DNA from: Deltaproteobacteria bacterium | Lineage (GTDB): Bacteria; Desulfobacterota; Deferrimicrobia; Deferrimicrobiales; Deferrimicrobiaceae | NCBI GenBank assembly: GCA_016219515.1 | Contig: JACRMU010000075.1 | Location: forward strand, 1-33,719 | Length of the DNA: 33,719 bases | Reading direction: 5' to 3' | In this document: positions 1 to 9,746 of the stretch, in pieces | Position numbering within the stretch: position 1 is the stretch's first letter | How the letters are laid out: each line of letters starts with the position of its first letter | Notes under the pieces: generated by a model | The model's input: only the letters and a program-made list of their open reading frames with translations | Told to the model about the DNA's origin: nothing | Databases searched by the model: none | Program-made: the position numbers and the translations under genes

Positions 1-19
1 GAGTTCATGTTGGAACACG

Positions 20-113
20 TGGCGGAGAGGGAGGGATTCGAACCCTCGAGGCGGGTATAAGCCGCCTACGCGATTTCCAGTGGCGTTCCTTCGGCCAGCT
101 CGGACACCTCTCC
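20..113 (-). tRNA. tRNA-Ser (anticodon GGA)
   Basis: Reverse complement GGAGAGGTGTCCGAGCTGGCCGAAGG...CTGGAAA...long variable arm...GGTTCGAATCCCTCCCTCTCCGCCA; class II tRNA with encoded CCA. Confidence 0.93.
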
Positions 114-174
114 GTACGAACGGCATTTACGCGCATCCGGGGACAAAGAACATGACGACTACATGTCAAATTAC

Positions 175-268
<94 letters not shown>

Positions 269-297
269 GACGTTTAACCCGCAATCTTTTTCGATAA

Positions 298-312
298 GGG
301 AGTAGGATTTGA
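298..312 (-). repeat. 15-bp direct repeat of the tRNA-Ser(UGA) 3' region
   Basis: gggagtaggatttga at 298-312 is identical to 465-479 inside tRNA-Ser(UGA). Confidence 0.7.
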
Positions 313-419
313 CCGATCAGATTCCGGCGTTCTCGCCTACATCCCCTCGGTCGCCTCGCCCGCCTGTCGGGCTCCGCAAGGTCGCCCTTTTCCTCCCTGT
401 TCGGTCGGCGGCGTGCTCG

Positions 420-442
420 GGTTCAAATCCCCGACCCTCCGC
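420..442 (+). repeat. tRNA T-arm/acceptor-like remnant, inverted relative to tRNA-Ser(UGA)
   Basis: ggttcaaatccccgaccctccgc (420-442) pairs with gcggagggagtaggatttgaacc (460-482): 11 bp + 8 bp stems separated by a 4x4 internal mismatch. Confidence 0.6.
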
Positions 443-457
443 TGTCAAAAACACACC

Positions 458-545
458 TGGCGGAGGGAGTAGGATTTGAACCTACGGAGCGTTTCCGCTC
501 AGCGGTTTTCAAGACCGCCGCCTTCAGCCGCTCGGCCATCCCTCC
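458..545 (-). tRNA. tRNA-Ser (anticodon UGA)
   Basis: Reverse complement GGAGGGATGGCCGAGCGGCTGAAGGCGGCGGTCTTGAAAACCGCTGAGCGGAAACGCTCCGTAGGTTCAAATCCTACTCCCTCCGCCA. Confidence 0.95.
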
Positions 546-683
546 TTGAACCTTGTATTTATACCAGAATTCCCTCGCCGGATGGCAGAAAAAACGGATC
601 GAAAATTGGAAATCGGGGAGCGGTGTGATACAAAGGAGGATGCCCCGGAAAGGGGGCTTATCGCTAAAAAGGCGGAATATTCC

Positions 684-1778
684 GTGAAATTCATCGACCT
701 GCAGGGCCAGTTTACGGCATACGAAGCCGAAATCCGCGAGCAGATCGACGCCGTCCTGAAAAGTGCCCAGTTTATTTTGGGACCCAAGGGGGCCGAGCTC
801 GAGCGTCTCCTGGCTTCCCATGTCGGCGCGAAACACGCGTTCGGCTGTTCCTCCGGGACCGACGCGCTCCTCCTTGCGCTGATGGCGTACGGCGTGGGGC
901 CGGGAGACGAGGTCCTCACGACGCCGTTCACCTTCATCGCCACGGCGGAGGTGATTGCGCTCACCGGCGCCACGCCGGTCTTCGTCGACATCGAGGAGCG
1001 AACCTACAACATCGATCCCCGGAAAATCGAAGCGGCCCTGACGAAAAACACGCGCGGCATCGTCCCCGTCAGCCTGTACGGGCAGTGCGCGGACCTCGAG
1101 TCGATCCTCAAGATCGCCTCGGAGTACGGCCTTTTCGTCATCGAGGACGGTTGCCAGTCCTTCGGAGCGGAAAGGAACGGCAGGCGTTCCTGCGGGTATC
1201 CGCAGGTCGGAACGACCTCCTTTTTCCCTTCCAAGCCGCTCGGCTGCTACGGGGATGGAGGGATGGCGTTCACCTCGGACGACGGCGTCGCCCACCGGAT
1301 ATCGGGGCTTCGCAACCACGGGCAGTGGGAGAGGTACCGCCACCGTGCGATCGGCATCAACGGGCGCCTGGACGAGCTCCAAGCCGCGGTGCTCCTGGCC
1401 AAGTTCCGCCATTTTCCCGGGGAGGTCGCGCGCCGCGCCGCCGCGGGCGCGCGCTATTCCGAGGCGCTGGCGGACGTCGTCACGGTTCCGGCGATCGCCC
1501 CCGGGAACACGCATGTCTATGCGCAATACTCGATACGGACTCCCCGCCGCGACGAGCTTGCAAAGCACCTCTCCGATAACGGGGTCCCCACGGCCATCCA
1601 TTACCCGGTCCCCCTGCACCGGCAGGAAGCCTTCGCCCACCTTGGATACGAAGAAGACGGTTTCCCCGTGTCCTCCGCGGTCTCCCGGGAGATCCTCTCG
1701 CTGCCGATGTCGGCGTTTCTCTCCCGCGAGGACCAGGACGAGGTGATCCGGCAGGTCCGCCGGTTCTTCGGGAAGTGA
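684..1778 (+). CDS. DegT/DnrJ/EryC1/StrS family PLP-dependent sugar aminotransferase (WbpE/WlbC-like)
   Basis: VKFIDLQGQFTAYEAEI..., GCSSGTDALLLAL, TPFTFIATAEVI, SFFPSKPLGCYGDGGM (PLP lysine region); GTG start at 684 fits the family N-terminus better than the ATG at 546. Confidence 0.92.
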   Translation: MKFIDLQGQFTAYEAEIREQIDAVLKSAQFILGPKGAELERLLASHVGAKHAFGCSSGTDALLLALMAYGVGPGDEVLTTPFTFIATAEVIALTGATPVFVDIEERTYNIDPRKIEAALTKNTRGIVPVSLYGQCADLESILKIASEYGLFVIEDGCQSFGAERNGRRSCGYPQVGTTSFFPSKPLGCYGDGGMAFTSDDGVAHRISGLRNHGQWERYRHRAIGINGRLDELQAAVLLAKFRHFPGEVARRAAAGARYSEALADVVTVPAIAPGNTHVYAQYSIRTPRRDELAKHLSDNGVPTAIHYPVPLHRQEAFAHLGYEEDGFPVSSAVSREILSLPMSAFLSREDQDEVIRQVRRFFGK

Positions 1779-1793
1779 TAATCTATTCCTCCC

Positions 1794-2858
1794 ATGCGCA
1801 CAGAGAGAAAGGCCCCTCCCGCGGCGCTGCTGGTGCGCGCCGTCAACTGGCTGGGGGACGCGGTGCTCACCACGCCGGCGCTGGGAGCGGTGCGGGAGGC
1901 CTATCCCTCGGCCCGGATCGTCCTTGCCGCCAGGCCCCTCGTGGCGGAGCTGTTCCGCCATCACCCGGACGTGGACGGGGTTCTCGTCTACGACAAGGCG
2001 GAAAGGCATTCGGGAGCGGCCGGGATGCTGCGGATGGCGTCGGAGCTGCGCCGCGAGCGGTTCGACGCCGCGCTTCTGTTCCAGAACGCCTTCGACGCGG
2101 CGTTGCTGGCGTTCCTCGCGGGAGTGCCGGAGAGAATGGGATATGCGACGGACGGGAGGCGCCTTCTCCTCACGCGGGCTATCCCCGTCGCGGAGGAGAC
2201 CCGGCGGCTGCACCACGCCGAATATTACCTGCGCCTTGTGTCCGGGCTGGGGATCCCCCTACCGGCTTCCCCGCGGATGCGGCTTGGGGTTACGCGCGAA
2301 GAGACGGACGCGATGGAGGAGAGGCTTGCCTCCCTCGGCATCCCGAAGGGGAAACGGGTCTTGGGGATCAATCCCGGCGCGACCTACGGCTCCGCGAAGC
2401 GGTGGTTCCCGGACCGATTCGCCTCGGTGGCGGATGCGCTCTCCGAGGAGTGGGGGGCTTCCGTCGTGCTGATGGGCTCGGCTCCGGAGCGCCCTCTCGC
2501 GGAGGAAATCGAGGCGGCGATGCGGGGGAAGCCCGTAAACCTCGCGGGGCGGACCTCCGTGAGGGAGTTGATGTCCCTCCTCTCCCGGTGCTCCTTCCTC
2601 GTGACGAACGACTCGGGCCCGATGCACATCGCGGCCGCGCTGGGGGTTCCGCTGGCGGCGATCTTCGGCCCGACCGACTGGCGGACCACGTCCCCCTGGA
2701 CCGGAAATGCCCGGATCGTCCGCGTTGGGGTCGACTGCTCCCCCTGCATGCTCCGGGAGTGCGACCGCGGCCATGAGTGCATGTCGGGGGTGACGGCGGA
2801 GATGGTCGTCGCGGCCGCCCGCGAGCTCTTCCCGGAGTCCCCGCGTGAAGCGGGCTGA
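1794..2858 (+). CDS. waaF: ADP-heptose--LPS heptosyltransferase II (GT9)
   Basis: LVRAVNWLGDAVLTTPAL..., NPGATYGSAKRW, VTNDSGPMHIAAALGVPLAAIFGPT. Confidence 0.92.
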   Translation: MRTERKAPPAALLVRAVNWLGDAVLTTPALGAVREAYPSARIVLAARPLVAELFRHHPDVDGVLVYDKAERHSGAAGMLRMASELRRERFDAALLFQNAFDAALLAFLAGVPERMGYATDGRRLLLTRAIPVAEETRRLHHAEYYLRLVSGLGIPLPASPRMRLGVTREETDAMEERLASLGIPKGKRVLGINPGATYGSAKRWFPDRFASVADALSEEWGASVVLMGSAPERPLAEEIEAAMRGKPVNLAGRTSVRELMSLLSRCSFLVTNDSGPMHIAAALGVPLAAIFGPTDWRTTSPWTGNARIVRVGVDCSPCMLRECDRGHECMSGVTAEMVVAAARELFPESPREAG

Positions 2859-3924
2859 GTTTAGCCGGATCCTGGTCGTGAAGCTCTCCGCGCTGGGGGA
2901 CGTCGCGCACGCCCTGCCCGTGCTGGACTACCTCAGGAAAGCCGCCCCGGGGGCGCGCATCGACTGGGCGGTCGACCGCAGGTTCGCCGCGCTGCTCGAG
3001 GGGAACGAGGATCTCTTCCGGGTGGTGCCGCTCGACCTCAAGCGCTGGAAGCGGGAGTGGACCGCGGGCAGCGCAAGGAAAGAGGCCGCCGGCGCGGTCC
3101 GGGAGCTGCGGGAAGGAAACTACGACATCGCGTTCGACATCCAGGGGAACGCGAAGAGCGGGGTCGTCACCCGCCTCTCGGGCGCTCCCTTGAGATTCGG
3201 TTTCGACCGGCACGGGGTCCGCGAGGCGCCGAACCTGCTGTTCACGAACCGGAAGGTCGGTCTGCGCCCGGACGACCGGCACATCAGCCGGAAGCTGCTC
3301 CGGGTCGTCAGCGCCCCCTTCGGGGGGGAGTTCGATCTCGCCTCCCTGCGGACCGGCATCGCCACGACGGACGAGCAGGAGAGGCGCGCCGCCCAGGTCG
3401 TCCGGGACGCCTTTCCCGAGGCGGCGCCCCTCGTGGTCGTCCACCCGGGCACGACCTGGCAGACCAAGCGGATGGATCCGGATTTCTGGGCGGATGCGGC
3501 GCGCGCGCTGCGGCGGCGGTACCCCCGGATCGGGGTGTTCCTCTCTTGGGGAAGCGATGAAGAACGGAGGGAGGCGGAGGAGATTCTCCGCAGGGCGGGG
3601 CGCGGCATGGCGGTGCTGCCCAGGCTCTCCCTCAAGGAGCTGGCGGCCGTGTACCGGAGGTGCGGATTCCTCATGGCGCCGGACACGGGCCCGCTGCACG
3701 TCGCTGCGGCCGTGGGATGCAGGACGGTGTCCGTCTTCCGGGTGACCGACGGGAACCGGAATGCCCCGTACGGACCCGGCCACCGGTTTCTCCAGGCCCC
3801 GATGCCTTGCACCGCATGCCTCCGCAAGCGTTGTGCCCGGGACGCGGAGTGCCGGCGAAGCATCCCGCCGGAAGCGGCCGCGGAGGCGATGGCAACCCTC
3901 CTCGTGGAGATGCCCGGTGTGTAA
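2845..3924 (+). CDS. waaC: LPS heptosyltransferase I-like (GT9)
   Basis: ILVVKLSALGDVAHALPVLDYL, DIQGNAKSG, VHPGTTWQTKRM, APDTGPLHVAAAVG. Confidence 0.87.
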   Translation: MKRAEFSRILVVKLSALGDVAHALPVLDYLRKAAPGARIDWAVDRRFAALLEGNEDLFRVVPLDLKRWKREWTAGSARKEAAGAVRELREGNYDIAFDIQGNAKSGVVTRLSGAPLRFGFDRHGVREAPNLLFTNRKVGLRPDDRHISRKLLRVVSAPFGGEFDLASLRTGIATTDEQERRAAQVVRDAFPEAAPLVVVHPGTTWQTKRMDPDFWADAARALRRRYPRIGVFLSWGSDEERREAEEILRRAGRGMAVLPRLSLKELAAVYRRCGFLMAPDTGPLHVAAAVGCRTVSVFRVTDGNRNAPYGPGHRFLQAPMPCTACLRKRCARDAECRRSIPPEAAAEAMATLLVEMPGV

Positions 3925-3969
3925 ACCGATAAGGAACCGCCTTGCGGCGGCCGGGGGAATCGTCGCGGA

Positions 3970-5058
3970 ATGACACGGACGGTTCTGCACATCGTCGAGC
4001 CCACCCTCGAGTCCGAGGCGGGGCACTGCCACAGCTTCGTGTCGAGCTTCTGCGGGGCGGGGGAAAAGAGCGGATGCGAACTGCGCCTGTACGCCGGACG
4101 GAATGCGAAACTTCCGGGCCTGGAGAAAAGGGATGTGCGCGTGTTTCCGCATTTCCACAGGCGCCTTCGCCGCCCCCAGGCGTTCCTTCTTCTCCGCAAG
4201 CTGCTGCGCGAGCCCGGACGGATATTCCTTCCGACGGCCACGCGGATCGACCTTGCGTTTGCGCACCATGCGGCCGGCGGCCGCATACCGCCGGCCAAGG
4301 TTTACCTCTATTTTCACTGGTTCCGGCACAACGCGGGGAAAAGGAGCTTCCTTGTGCGGATGGCGGGATTGCAGCCCGACATCGTGGTGCTCGGCCCGAC
4401 CGAATCGGTCGTGGGTATTTTCCGGGAATGCGGGTTCGGGCGCGCCGAAACGGTGCCCTACCCGATCACTCCGGTGGAACCCGGCGTGCAGGCGGGGGAT
4501 CCGGATTTCCGTCACCTGCTTTTCGCGGGAGCCGCCCGCGCCGACAAGGGGTTCCCGGACCTGGTGAGCCTTGTGGCCTGGCTTCACGCGAGGGGAAAAA
4601 CCGTCCCGGTATCCCTCCAGGCGTCTCCCGACCACTACGGAAGGTTCGACGCGCGCATCCGGGCGGAGATGGATCGCCTGGTGAATATCGGCTATCCCCA
4701 CCTGAAGGTTCGCAGGGAAACCTTGCAGGGCGGAGAGTACAGGGAGCAGTTCCGGGGCGCGATCTGCCTCCAGCCCTATGCCCCGGCCGATTTCGCGGAT
4801 CGCATCAGCGGAGTCACCCTTGACGCCCTTTCCCTCGGCTGCCCGGTCGTGACGCTGAAGGGGACGTGGATGGGACGCGTGGTGGACCGTTTCGGGGCGG
4901 GGAAGGCCGTCGATGCGGCGGCGCCGGAGGTCCTTTTCGCGGGGGTGGAGGAGGTCCTTCGGGACTACGGGCGCTACTGCGGGAACGCGGCGCGCGCGGG
5001 CAGGGCGCTCCAGGAAGAGATGAACGCGAGCAGGCTGTTCGAAATCGTCACGGCCTGA
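3970..5058 (+). CDS. Putative glycosyltransferase
   Basis: Rossmann-like MTRTVLHIVEP..., LFAGAARADKGFPDLVSLVAWL, ISGVTLDALSLGCPVVTLKGTWMG; position in LPS cluster. Confidence 0.7.
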   Translation: MTRTVLHIVEPTLESEAGHCHSFVSSFCGAGEKSGCELRLYAGRNAKLPGLEKRDVRVFPHFHRRLRRPQAFLLLRKLLREPGRIFLPTATRIDLAFAHHAAGGRIPPAKVYLYFHWFRHNAGKRSFLVRMAGLQPDIVVLGPTESVVGIFRECGFGRAETVPYPITPVEPGVQAGDPDFRHLLFAGAARADKGFPDLVSLVAWLHARGKTVPVSLQASPDHYGRFDARIRAEMDRLVNIGYPHLKVRRETLQGGEYREQFRGAICLQPYAPADFADRISGVTLDALSLGCPVVTLKGTWMGRVVDRFGAGKAVDAAAPEVLFAGVEEVLRDYGRYCGNAARAGRALQEEMNASRLFEIVTA

Positions 5059-5078
5059 AGCGGTTTTCGAGGGGGGGC

Positions 5079-5858
5079 ATGAAAACATCGGATCGCCGTC
5101 CGGTAACCGCCGTCGTCATATCCTTCAACGAGAGCGGACGGATCGCCGGATGCCTGGAGTCCCTCGCCTGGGCGGACGAGATCGTGGTGGTCGATTCGGG
5201 AAGCGCGGACGGCACGCGGGAGATCGCCCTGCGCTACACAACGAAGGTATTCGAGGTGTCCTGGAAGGGGTTCGGCCCGCAGAAGCAGGCCGCCGTGGCG
5301 CGGGCGACCCACGACATGATCTTTTGCCTCGACTGCGACGAGCGCGCGACCCCGGAGCTGGCCGAGGAAATCGAGGGCGTATTGCGCGACGGCGGCGCTC
5401 CCCCCGCCTTCTCCGTCCCCCGACGGACGTTCCTGGGGAGCAAGGAGATCCGGCACTCGGGATGGTACCCCGACCGCACGGTGCGCCTGTTCGACCGGCG
5501 GCACGCCCGGTTCTCCGATCAGTCGGTCCACGAGCGCGTGATCGTGTCCGGGGCGACGGGACGCCTGAAGGGCCACATCCTCCACTACTCCTTCGACGGT
5601 TTCGCGGACATCCTCGTCAAGATGAACCGGTACACCGACCTCTCCGCGAGGGAGATGTTCGCATCGGGACGCAGAAGCCGCATTTCCGATATCACTCTTC
5701 GGCCGTTTCTCGCCTTCGCCAGGTCCTACCTGCTGCGGCTGGGATTCCTCGACGGCGTCGAGGGGCTGGAGATCGCGGCGGCCGCCGCGCTGCACGTCTT
5801 CGCGAAGTACGCCAAGCTGCGGGAGCTGGAGCGAAACCGGCCGGGGACGGGGCATTGA
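5079..5858 (+). CDS. Glycosyltransferase family 2 (LPS core GT2, WaaE/KdtX-like)
   Basis: PVTAVVISFNESGRIAGCLESLAWADEIVVVDSGSADGTREIA..., FCLDCDERATPEL; internal ATG at 5079 chosen over the longer ORF. Confidence 0.88.
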   Translation: MKTSDRRPVTAVVISFNESGRIAGCLESLAWADEIVVVDSGSADGTREIALRYTTKVFEVSWKGFGPQKQAAVARATHDMIFCLDCDERATPELAEEIEGVLRDGGAPPAFSVPRRTFLGSKEIRHSGWYPDRTVRLFDRRHARFSDQSVHERVIVSGATGRLKGHILHYSFDGFADILVKMNRYTDLSAREMFASGRRSRISDITLRPFLAFARSYLLRLGFLDGVEGLEIAAAAALHVFAKYAKLRELERNRPGTGH

Positions 5859-7018
5859 CGGTTTTTCCGCGGCAATATCGGGAAAGGGACCCGGGGGGTC
5901 GCCCGCGGGTCGCCGTCGTGATCCCGAAGTACGGGCTGATCGGCGGAGGGGAGAGGTTCGCCGCGGAGCTGACGGAACGGCTCGCCCGGAAAGGGAAGTA
6001 CGAATTCCACGTCTTCGCCAACCGGTGGAGCTCCCGTTGCGAAGAAATCGTTTTCCACAAGATTCCCGCGATCCGGTTCCCAAGGTTTCTGCGGCCGATC
6101 GGCTTCGCCTGGTTCGCGGACCGCATGGCGGCCGAAGGGAAGTTCGACCTCGTGCATTCCCACGAGCGCATCTACCGCGCGGACGTGTTTTCGCTGCACT
6201 CCGTCCCGCACGCGGGCTGGGTCCGCGCCGTCCGCCGGAAACGCCCGTCCCTCTTCGACCTTGCGACCGTCTCCGTGGAGAAAAGGATGATGGAAAGCGG
6301 CGCCCGCTATTTTCTTCCCGTATCCACATTGGCGATGGAGGCGTTCGCCCGCGAATACCGCATCGATCCGTCGAGGTTCCGCGTGATGCATCCCGGCGTG
6401 GACGCGGGGATGTTTTCCCCGGCGGACCGTTCCTCCTGCCGGCTCGAGGTCCGGGCGCGCCACGGGATCGGCCCTTCGGAGACGATCGTCCTTTTCGTGG
6501 GGATGAACTTCGAGGTCAAGGGGCTGGATGGTATCATGGCTTCCGTGGCCAGGGCGAGGGAGATGCCCGGGGGGAGGAACCTCCTGCTGCTCGTCGTGGG
6601 CAAGGGGGACACGCGGAAGTACGAGAGGATCGCGCACGGGATGGGCATCGGCGACGCGGTGGTCTTCGCGGGGCCGCAGGCGCAAGGGGTCGAGCGTTAT
6701 TATCTCGCCTCCGACATCTTCATGATGCTCTCGAAGTTCGATACCTTCGGCATGGCCGTGCTGGAAGCGATGGCCGCCGGCTTGCCGGTGGTCATCAGCG
6801 GGGGCGTCGGCGCGAAGGACCTCGTGGAGAACGGGAGAAACGGGTTCGTGGTCGGGGACCCCGGGGACACGGATTCCGCCGCCGGGAGGATCGGCCTGCT
6901 GCTGGACGAGGATTTCCGGTTGCGCATGGGGCGGGAGGCGCTGCAAACCGCAAGGGAGAACCGCTGGGACAAGCTGGCGGAGACCGTCGAAGGGATCTAC
7001 GATGAAATGCTCGCCTGA
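5855..7018 (+). CDS. Glycosyltransferase family 4 (WaaG-like)
   Basis: RVAVVIPKYGLIGGGERFAAELTERL, FVGMNFEVKGLDGIMASVAR, SKFDTFGMAVLEAMAAGLPVVISGGVGAKDLV; TTG start at 5855 overlaps the upstream stop. Confidence 0.88.
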   Translation: MTVFPRQYRERDPGGRPRVAVVIPKYGLIGGGERFAAELTERLARKGKYEFHVFANRWSSRCEEIVFHKIPAIRFPRFLRPIGFAWFADRMAAEGKFDLVHSHERIYRADVFSLHSVPHAGWVRAVRRKRPSLFDLATVSVEKRMMESGARYFLPVSTLAMEAFAREYRIDPSRFRVMHPGVDAGMFSPADRSSCRLEVRARHGIGPSETIVLFVGMNFEVKGLDGIMASVARAREMPGGRNLLLLVVGKGDTRKYERIAHGMGIGDAVVFAGPQAQGVERYYLASDIFMMLSKFDTFGMAVLEAMAAGLPVVISGGVGAKDLVENGRNGFVVGDPGDTDSAAGRIGLLLDEDFRLRMGREALQTARENRWDKLAETVEGIYDEMLA

Positions 7019-7042
7019 CAGGCAACGATCGGGGCATGCGGA

Positions 7043-7783
7043 ATGAAACCGAAAATCTCCGTGATCCTCACCGCCTGGCTGCGTCCCCAGTACCTGGAGG
7101 AGCAGGTCAGGAAGGTGCTCGGCCAGACCGTGACGCCGCATGAGATCGTCCTCTGGTACAATAAGCCCCCCAAGGCGCTGGGCCTCCTCGAGCGCAAACA
7201 GCTGGTGAGCTTCGAGAACGACAAGCACGTCAAGAAGATCATTTGCGACCACAACTTCGGCATCATTCCGCGTTTCACCCTGGCATCGGCGCTGGAGGGG
7301 GAGTATGTCTGCATCTTCGACGACGACACGATCCCCGGGGAGCGCTGGTTCGAGAACTGCCTGAAGCATGTCGACCGCGAAAAGGTCATCTGCGGGACGA
7401 TCGGGCTCCGGTTCCTGTCGGGGACGATTTTGAAGACCCAAAAACCCAGGATGGGCTGGGAAGGAATGAACGAGACCCTGGAATACGTCGACCTCGTCGG
7501 ACACAGCTGGTTCTTCCGCAGGGAATGGGCCCGGTATTTCTGGGATGAGGATCCCCCCTGCCGGACGTTCGGGGAGGACATTCATTTCTGCGCGATGCTC
7601 CAGCGGCGCGGCATCCGCTCCGCATGCCCTCCCCATCCGAAGAGCGACCCGTCCCTGTGGGGATCGCTGAAGCCCGAGCGCGGCGTGGACCGGGTGGCGA
7701 TCAGCAGCACCGACCGGTCGGAGGATTACTGGAACGTCGTCCGGACCGAGATGGAGAACGGCTACAAGCCGATGCTGCTATGA
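7043..7783 (+). CDS. Glycosyltransferase family 2-like
   Basis: KISVILTAWLRPQYLEEQVRKVLGQTVTPHEIVLWYN, EYVCIFDDDTIPGERWFENCL. Confidence 0.82.
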   Translation: MKPKISVILTAWLRPQYLEEQVRKVLGQTVTPHEIVLWYNKPPKALGLLERKQLVSFENDKHVKKIICDHNFGIIPRFTLASALEGEYVCIFDDDTIPGERWFENCLKHVDREKVICGTIGLRFLSGTILKTQKPRMGWEGMNETLEYVDLVGHSWFFRREWARYFWDEDPPCRTFGEDIHFCAMLQRRGIRSACPPHPKSDPSLWGSLKPERGVDRVAISSTDRSEDYWNVVRTEMENGYKPMLL

Positions 7784-8835
7784 TCCTCGTCGCCTACGGG
7801 ACCCGCCCGGAAATCATCAAGCTGTTCCCCGTGATCCGCGAGCTCAGGAAGCGGCGGATCGCCCATGAGACCCTTTTCACGGGGCAGCAGACGGACCTCT
7901 ATGAGGACGTGAAGGACCTGGTGCCCCCGCCGGACGTAAGCTTCGCCGGTTCCTTTTCCGGGAGGGCGAAGCACAACACCTTGGGAGAAAGCTTCCTCAA
8001 GATCTGCCGGGCCTCCGAGCGGTTGTTCGCCCGGCGCCGCTTCGATGCGGTCGTCGTCCAGGGAGACACGACGACCGCCTGGGCTCTCGCACAGATGGCG
8101 TTCTACAACGGGGTGAAGATCGCGCACGTCGAGGCGGGGCTGCGGACGTTCGACCCGGAGAATCCCTACCCGGAAGAGCTGAACCGCACGCTGATCGGCC
8201 ACGCCGCCGAATGGAACTTCGCCCCCACGAAACGGGCCTGCGAAAACCTGGTCGGATGCGGCGCCAGGAACGTCCGCAACGTCGGCAACACGATCGTGGA
8301 TGCCGTGGACCTCCTGAGGCGCCGGCGGAAGATCCCGGTGGCCCGGTCGAACGAGGTCCCGGTGACCCTGCACCGCAGGGAAAACCACGCGATCATGGGG
8401 CGGCTTTTCGACGAGCTGGACCGGGTCGCCGCCGGGAATCCCGACCTCGAGCTGATCCTTCCGATCCACCCGAACCCGAATGTGCGGAAGCATCGTCCGC
8501 GGCTGAAGGCGAAAAACCTCCGCGTCATCCCGCCGGTCGGGTATCTCGAAATGCTCCGCATGCTGGCCAGGGCGAGGTTCGTGATCTCCGACAGCGGCGG
8601 GATCCAGGAGGAGTGCGCCTGCCTGAACAAGAAGATCCTTATCGTCAGGGAGACCACCGAGCGGCCGGAAGTGATCGAGATGGGGCTGGGGAAGCTGGTG
8701 GGGGGAAAGCTCCTTCCCCACATCGACTGGGCGAGGAATCCTTCGGGGAAAGCCCGGCAGCATCCGTTCGGGAACGGGCGCGCGGCGGAGCGCATCGTTC
8801 GGATCCTTTCCCGTTCCCTGATGAAAGCGAAATGA
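7780..8835 (+). CDS. wecB: UDP-N-acetylglucosamine 2-epimerase family
   Basis: MILVAYGTRPEIIKLFPVIREL, TGQQTDLYED, VQGDTTTAWALAQMAFYNGVKIAHVEAGLRTFDPENPYPEELNR, ISDSGGIQEE. Confidence 0.92.
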   Translation: MILVAYGTRPEIIKLFPVIRELRKRRIAHETLFTGQQTDLYEDVKDLVPPPDVSFAGSFSGRAKHNTLGESFLKICRASERLFARRRFDAVVVQGDTTTAWALAQMAFYNGVKIAHVEAGLRTFDPENPYPEELNRTLIGHAAEWNFAPTKRACENLVGCGARNVRNVGNTIVDAVDLLRRRRKIPVARSNEVPVTLHRRENHAIMGRLFDELDRVAAGNPDLELILPIHPNPNVRKHRPRLKAKNLRVIPPVGYLEMLRMLARARFVISDSGGIQEECACLNKKILIVRETTERPEVIEMGLGKLVGGKLLPHIDWARNPSGKARQHPFGNGRAAERIVRILSRSLMKAK

Positions 8836-9719
8836 TCAAAATCGTATCCGGACAGAGCATCCCCGTCGGCTCCACGGTCGCGCTGGCGAACCTGTGCAAC
8901 CAGTTCCATTCCAGGGGACACGAATGCACCTTCTTCGGGCCGGACCGATGGCACCTGGACAAGTGCCGGTCCGCTCCTCTCTCCGATTTCCGCCCGGGGA
9001 ACGGGGATATCGTCATCGCGCACGGCATCCGGCTTCGTTCGGTTGCCGATCTGGACGATCCGGGAACGCTGGCCGGCCCGTCCAGGGACGGCGGCTGGCG
9101 GCGGGCGCTGGAAGATCGAATTTTCAACATCGGCGCAAGCCGCGGCAAGCCGGATGCCTTCCGGCTGGTCCTTACCCGCAGCGGTGACGATCCGGTTCGC
9201 GCCGGCCGGCCGGCCTTCTCCCTCTTTCACAAGATCCACTTCTCCTGCGAAGCGCAGAGGGACCGCCGGGCTTCCCGCCATCCCCATTTCGTCTGCCCCG
9301 ACTTCGTTCGCGACCTGAAAAAACCCCTCGCCAGGCCGGAACGGGTGGCCGGCGTCATCGGAAGCGTCCGGCCGGAAAACCGGCTGGAGATATCCATCGA
9401 AAAAGCGCTGCAGGACGGAATGGAATCGGTCATCGTGTACGGATATCTGCTGGACCCGGTCTACTTCTACTCGAACATCGCGCCTTTCGCGAAGAAATAT
9501 CCGGGGAGAATCCGATTTGCGGGGTTCGTCGACGATCCCCAGAAAATGTACGATTCCGTTTCCGATGTGTATCGCTGCGCCGCAAAGCCCTGGAGCGCCG
9601 TGAAGCGGGAATGCATCCTGACGGGTACCCGTTATCACGGGCCGGACTCTCCCGAAACGGAGGAGGCGGCCTGCAACGATTCGATCTACGATGTCTGGAA
9701 GAACGAGCTGGCCCTGTGA
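8832..9719 (+). CDS. Putative glycosyltransferase-like protein of LPS cluster
   Basis: MIKIVSGQSIPVGSTVALANLCNQFHSRGHECTFFGP; GIIGSVRP-like segment and CILTGTRYHGPDSPET C-terminus; start overlaps wecB stop. Confidence 0.62.
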   Translation: MIKIVSGQSIPVGSTVALANLCNQFHSRGHECTFFGPDRWHLDKCRSAPLSDFRPGNGDIVIAHGIRLRSVADLDDPGTLAGPSRDGGWRRALEDRIFNIGASRGKPDAFRLVLTRSGDDPVRAGRPAFSLFHKIHFSCEAQRDRRASRHPHFVCPDFVRDLKKPLARPERVAGVIGSVRPENRLEISIEKALQDGMESVIVYGYLLDPVYFYSNIAPFAKKYPGRIRFAGFVDDPQKMYDSVSDVYRCAAKPWSAVKRECILTGTRYHGPDSPETEEAACNDSIYDVWKNELAL

Positions 9720-9746
9720 TTCGCGGGACCGCCGGCGGATAGGCGC

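Noticed and set aside
313-419. Possible SRP RNA or other ncRNA between tRNA-Ser genes
   Set aside because: Small hairpin gcccg-cctgt-cgggc is present, but no conserved SRP RNA motif could be recognised.
423-2216. 597-aa minus-strand ORF
   Set aside because: Overlaps tRNA-Ser(UGA) and the DegT and waaF genes; no recognisable domain.
2368-5088. 906-aa minus-strand ORF
   Set aside because: Antisense to three convincing glycosyltransferase genes; low-complexity Arg/Pro/Gly-rich translation typical of high-GC shadow ORFs.
5726-7636. 636-aa minus-strand ORF
   Set aside because: Shadow of GT4 and GT2 genes; no domain signature.
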